This document shows positions 6,642 through 7,489 of a stretch of DNA of 7,489 nucleotides, piece after piece. The stretch is from positions 1 to 7,489 of the forward strand of contig JBFMHD010000136.1 in the NCBI GenBank assembly GCA_040752395.1. Reading direction: 5' to 3'. This stretch comes from JBFMHD01 sp040752395 [NCBI: Candidatus Hydrogenedentota bacterium] (GTDB taxonomy: Bacteria > JBFMHD01). Under the pieces are notes generated by a model. The model saw only the letters and a list, made by a program, of their open reading frames with translations. It ran no database searches and was not told the DNA's origin. How positions within the stretch are numbered: position 1 is the first letter of the stretch; each line of letters begins with the position of its first letter. A program made the translations under genes and the position numbers.

Positions 6642-6664
6642 ACGGGTCTTGTGACCCTCACTAC
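6642..6664. repeat. 23-nt ACGGGTCTT...CCCTCACTAC hairpin motif, copy 1
   Basis: The core GGGTC-TTGT-GACCC is a perfect 5-bp hairpin. The motif's end overlaps the start of CACTACATT copy 2. Its reverse complement recurs at 7400-7422 with 21 of 23 matches. Confidence 0.65.
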
Positions 6665-6718
6665 ATTATATTGAAATTACAAAAAATAAAAAATGTAGTG
6701 AACATCTTTAGATGCGAT
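6659..6718. repeat. CACTACATT hairpin element, copy 2
   Basis: CACTACATT (6659-6667) pairs with AATGTAGTG (6692-6700) around a 24-nt loop. ACATCT-TT-AGATGC follows as a second hairpin, here weakened at its base by A for G at 6702. It is a direct copy of 5882-5951, lacking 9 nt and one A. It provides the final codons of the minus-strand small ORF at 6677-6826. Confidence 0.85.
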
Positions 6719-6826
6719 AAACAGGGTTAAAAGTATTCCCTCAGAACGTGTGAAATAATCATCATTAATACCGGCTAACTCTTTTATTATCACTCCCTGT
6801 TTTCTAAAAAAGTCTAATTTTTTCAT
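6677..6826 (-). pseudogene. 49-codon ORF, possible gene remnant ending in a repeat
   Basis: The minus strand reads from ATG (6824-6826) to TAA (6677-6679) and gives MKKLDFFRKQGVIIKELAGI, followed by NDDYFTRSEGILLTLF and then IASKDVHYIFYFL. The first 36 residues have a protein-like mix of charged and hydrophobic residues. The last 13 codons are read from CACTACATT copy 2, as if a repeat had replaced the original C-terminus. No family is recognised. No good ribosome site precedes the ATG, and heptamer repeat starts about 30 nt upstream. It could be a chance ORF, a true small gene, or the 5' stub of a lost gene. Confidence 0.3.
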
Positions 6827-6857
6827 ACGTTCTCAGTCTTCAGTGGGATTCCGTAAT

Positions 6858-6873
6858 CTTGCTTCTTGCTTCT
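6858..6873. repeat. CTTGCTT heptamer repeat
   Basis: CTTGCTT occurs twice in tandem with a partial third unit. The 12-mer CTTGCTTCTTGC at 6858-6869 recurs at 7478-7489 and, inverted, at 7011-7022. Confidence 0.75.
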
Positions 6874-6931
6874 AAAGTATAAGTTCTACTGCACCAATAA
6901 CTGAGGCATTACGTTTAAAAGAAAATTTATA

Positions 6932-6959
6932 TTGACTTCTCTTTAATATATAATATCTT
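6932..6959 (+). promoter_or_regulatory. Candidate promoter upstream of tRNA-Cys
   Basis: TTGACT (6932-6937) is followed by a 16-nt spacer and TATCTT (6954-6959). The region is very AT-rich. The tRNA starts about 100 nt further on, so a precursor with a long 5' leader would have to be trimmed by RNase P. TATAAA at 7055-7060 is an alternative -10 but has no good -35. Confidence 0.25.
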
Positions 6960-7004
6960 AATAATATCTTATCCTGTAGTTAAGTTATAAGATAACGAAA
7001 GAGG

Positions 7005-7049
7005 TGAGAGGCAAGAAGCAAGATAATGAATAAGGTAAGAAGTATCAGA
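7005..7049. repeat. Purine-rich heptamer tract before tRNA-Cys
   Basis: GAGGCAAGAAGCAAG-type units and TAAGAAGTATCAGA (7036-7049) fill this stretch. The latter 14-mer is identical to 89-102, and 7011-7022 is the reverse complement of the CTTGCTTCTTGC 12-mer. No gene is seen between 6827 and 7068 apart from weak promoter-like sequence. Confidence 0.7.
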
Positions 7050-7068
7050 TAAGATATAAAATTTTACA

Positions 7069-7141
7069 GGCGACGTACCCAAGAGGCTAAGGGAGCGGTC
7101 TGCAAAACCGCGATTCGCCGGTTCAACTCCGGCCGTCGCCT
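7069..7141 (+). tRNA. tRNA-Cys (anticodon GCA)
   Basis: All four arms pair. The acceptor is GGCGACG (7069-7075) with CGTCGCC (7134-7140). The D stem is CCC/GGG. The anticodon stem is GCGGT (7095-7099) with ACCGC (7107-7111), around loop CTGCAAA with anticodon GCA at 7102-7104. The T stem is GCCGG/CCGGC around TTCAACT. The variable loop has 5 nt. The discriminator base at 7141 is T, giving U73, the key cysteine identity element. The 73-nt gene does not encode CCA, which must be added after transcription. Confidence 0.97.
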
Positions 7142-7155
7142 CTAAATGTTGAGAA

Positions 7156-7194
7156 AACCGGGACGGTTCTTGTTTCTGCATTCCGCATTTTTTT
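7156..7194 (+). terminator. Probable terminator region of tRNA-Cys
   Basis: AACCG-GGA-CGGTT (7156-7168) is a short hairpin 15 nt after the tRNA, followed by CTTGTTT. Further on, a run of seven T (7188-7194) follows TGCATTCCGCA, which has only a 3-bp stem. Neither is a strong intrinsic terminator alone. The segment also contains GGGACGGTTCTTG, a motif recalling dispersed REP-like sequences. Confidence 0.35.
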
Positions 7195-7205
7195 AAGGAT
7201 GTTGT

Positions 7206-7299
7206 CTTCAGGCTACAGACTACAGGCTTCAGCCGGCTGTAGCCCGTAGCCCGAAGTCTGAAGCCTGTCCTCATACTTCTCACTTCCCACTTCTTACTT
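7206..7299. repeat. Long imperfect palindrome and heptamer array, inverted copy of 2734-2801
   Basis: Bases 7206-7263 form a 58-nt foldback centred on AGCCGGCT (7231-7238), with about 24 of 29 positions paired. The rest, to 7299, is the reverse complement of AAGTAAG-type heptamers (four units: AAGTAAG, AAGTGGG, AAGTGAG, AAGTATG). Bases 7262-7299 match 2734-2771 inverted at 37 of 38 positions. Confidence 0.8.
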
Positions 7300-7301
7300 T
7301 T

Positions 7302-7350
7302 AAAGGCACAGAGGCACAAAGGCACAAAGAAGACAGGAGACAGGAGACAG
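7302..7350. repeat. GGCACARA octamers and AGACAGG heptamers; empty counterpart of the 28-61 insertion
   Basis: GGCACAGA, GGCACAAA and GGCACAAA are tandem octamers at 7306-7329. AGACAGG follows nearly three times (7331-7350). Read on the minus strand, 7291-7328 equals 16-27 joined to 62-87 with one mismatch and without the 34-nt palindrome. Confidence 0.8.
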
Positions 7351-7356
7351 AAGATA

Positions 7357-7398
7357 AAAAGATTGAAATATTGAAAAAATTGAAAAATTCAAAAATTA
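7357..7398. repeat. ATTGAAAA-type degenerate octamer tract
   Basis: Units such as TTGAAATA, TTGAAAAAA, TTGAAAAA and TTCAAAAA follow one another. TTTCAATCTTT at 8-18 occurs here in reverse complement, extending the similarity between the two ends of the window. No coding potential is seen. Confidence 0.6.
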
Positions 7399-7399
7399 A

Positions 7400-7422
7400 G
7401 TAGTGAGGGCCAAAAGACCCGT
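7400..7422 (-). repeat. 23-nt ACGGGTCTT...CCCTCACTAC hairpin motif, copy 2 (inverted)
   Basis: The minus strand matches 6642-6664 at 21 of 23 positions. The two differences keep the hairpin: the stem has U-G where copy 1 has U-A, and the other change is in the loop. The adjoining CACTACATT hairpin is not present here. Confidence 0.6.
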
Positions 7423-7452
7423 CGTAAGCAAATAAATTTGCAATTTACAATT

Positions 7453-7472
7453 CGAAATTCAAAAGAATTTCG
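7453..7472. repeat. CGAAATTC-AAAA-GAATTTCG hairpin
   Basis: This is a perfect 8-bp inverted repeat with a 4-nt loop. It sits in an AT-rich octamer-like tract (7433-7472) of AATTT/CAATT units. There is no T-run, so a terminator role is doubtful. The window ends in CTTGCTTCTTGC. Confidence 0.6.
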
Positions 7473-7489
7473 CCTATCTTGCTTCTTGC

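Noticed and set aside
5882-6718. Composite transposon carrying greA
   Set aside because: The flanking elements are short, non-coding and lack transposase. greA is a housekeeping gene with composition like its neighbours, so only a repeat bracket is claimed.
6969-7325. Minus-strand ORF of 118 codons
   Set aside because: It runs antisense through the complete tRNA-Cys gene (reading VEPANRGFADRSLSLLGTSP-like residues) and through heptamer repeats on both sides. Such tRNA-antisense ORFs are a known source of false proteins.

Overview
This AT-rich bacterial window holds four confident protein genes and one tRNA. The gaps between them are built almost entirely from short degenerate repeats. A minus-strand block (5695 down to 162) encodes a DUF4912 protein, a GH57 1,4-alpha-glucan branching enzyme with a DUF1957 C-terminus, and a second GH57 protein of the DUF3536 type. 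On the plus strand are greA (6102-6578) and tRNA-Cys(GCA) (7069-7141). The tRNA gene does not encode its CCA end. The GH57 pair with a DUF4912 partner, the AT-rich genes and the repeat-filled gaps resemble uncultured candidate-phylum bacteria such as Omnitrophota and relatives. That placement is an impression from family knowledge and is not proven by the sequence.

Layout: 1-161 is repeat tract, including a 34-nt GC-rich palindrome. 162-2705 is the DUF3536 GH57 gene. 2706-3006 is a gap of heptamer arrays with a long foldback. 3007-4599 is the branching enzyme. 4601-5695 is the DUF4912 gene, whose stop is 1 nt from the branching-enzyme start. 5696-6101 is the divergent control region, with one copy of a CACTACATT element. 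6102-6578 is greA, followed by a terminator. 6618-7068 holds a second CACTACATT element, a 49-codon gene remnant or small ORF, and more heptamer tract. After the tRNA, 7142-7489 is again repeat DNA.

The three minus-strand genes probably serve storage or structural alpha-glucan metabolism in the cytoplasm. The branching enzyme makes alpha-1,6 branches. The DUF3536 protein looks like a second alpha-glucan-active GH57 enzyme. The DUF4912 protein is an uncharacterised partner with a Rho-N/SAP-like N-terminus and an Ig-like C-terminal domain. greA is a separate housekeeping gene.

The most unusual content is non-coding. Tracts with 7- or 8-bp periodicity occur in three of the four larger intergenic regions, differ in unit number between copies, and fold into long hairpins. 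A GC-rich palindrome at 28-61 has a matching 'empty' site at 7291-7328 on the other strand. A near-identical 60-70 nt hairpin element brackets greA.
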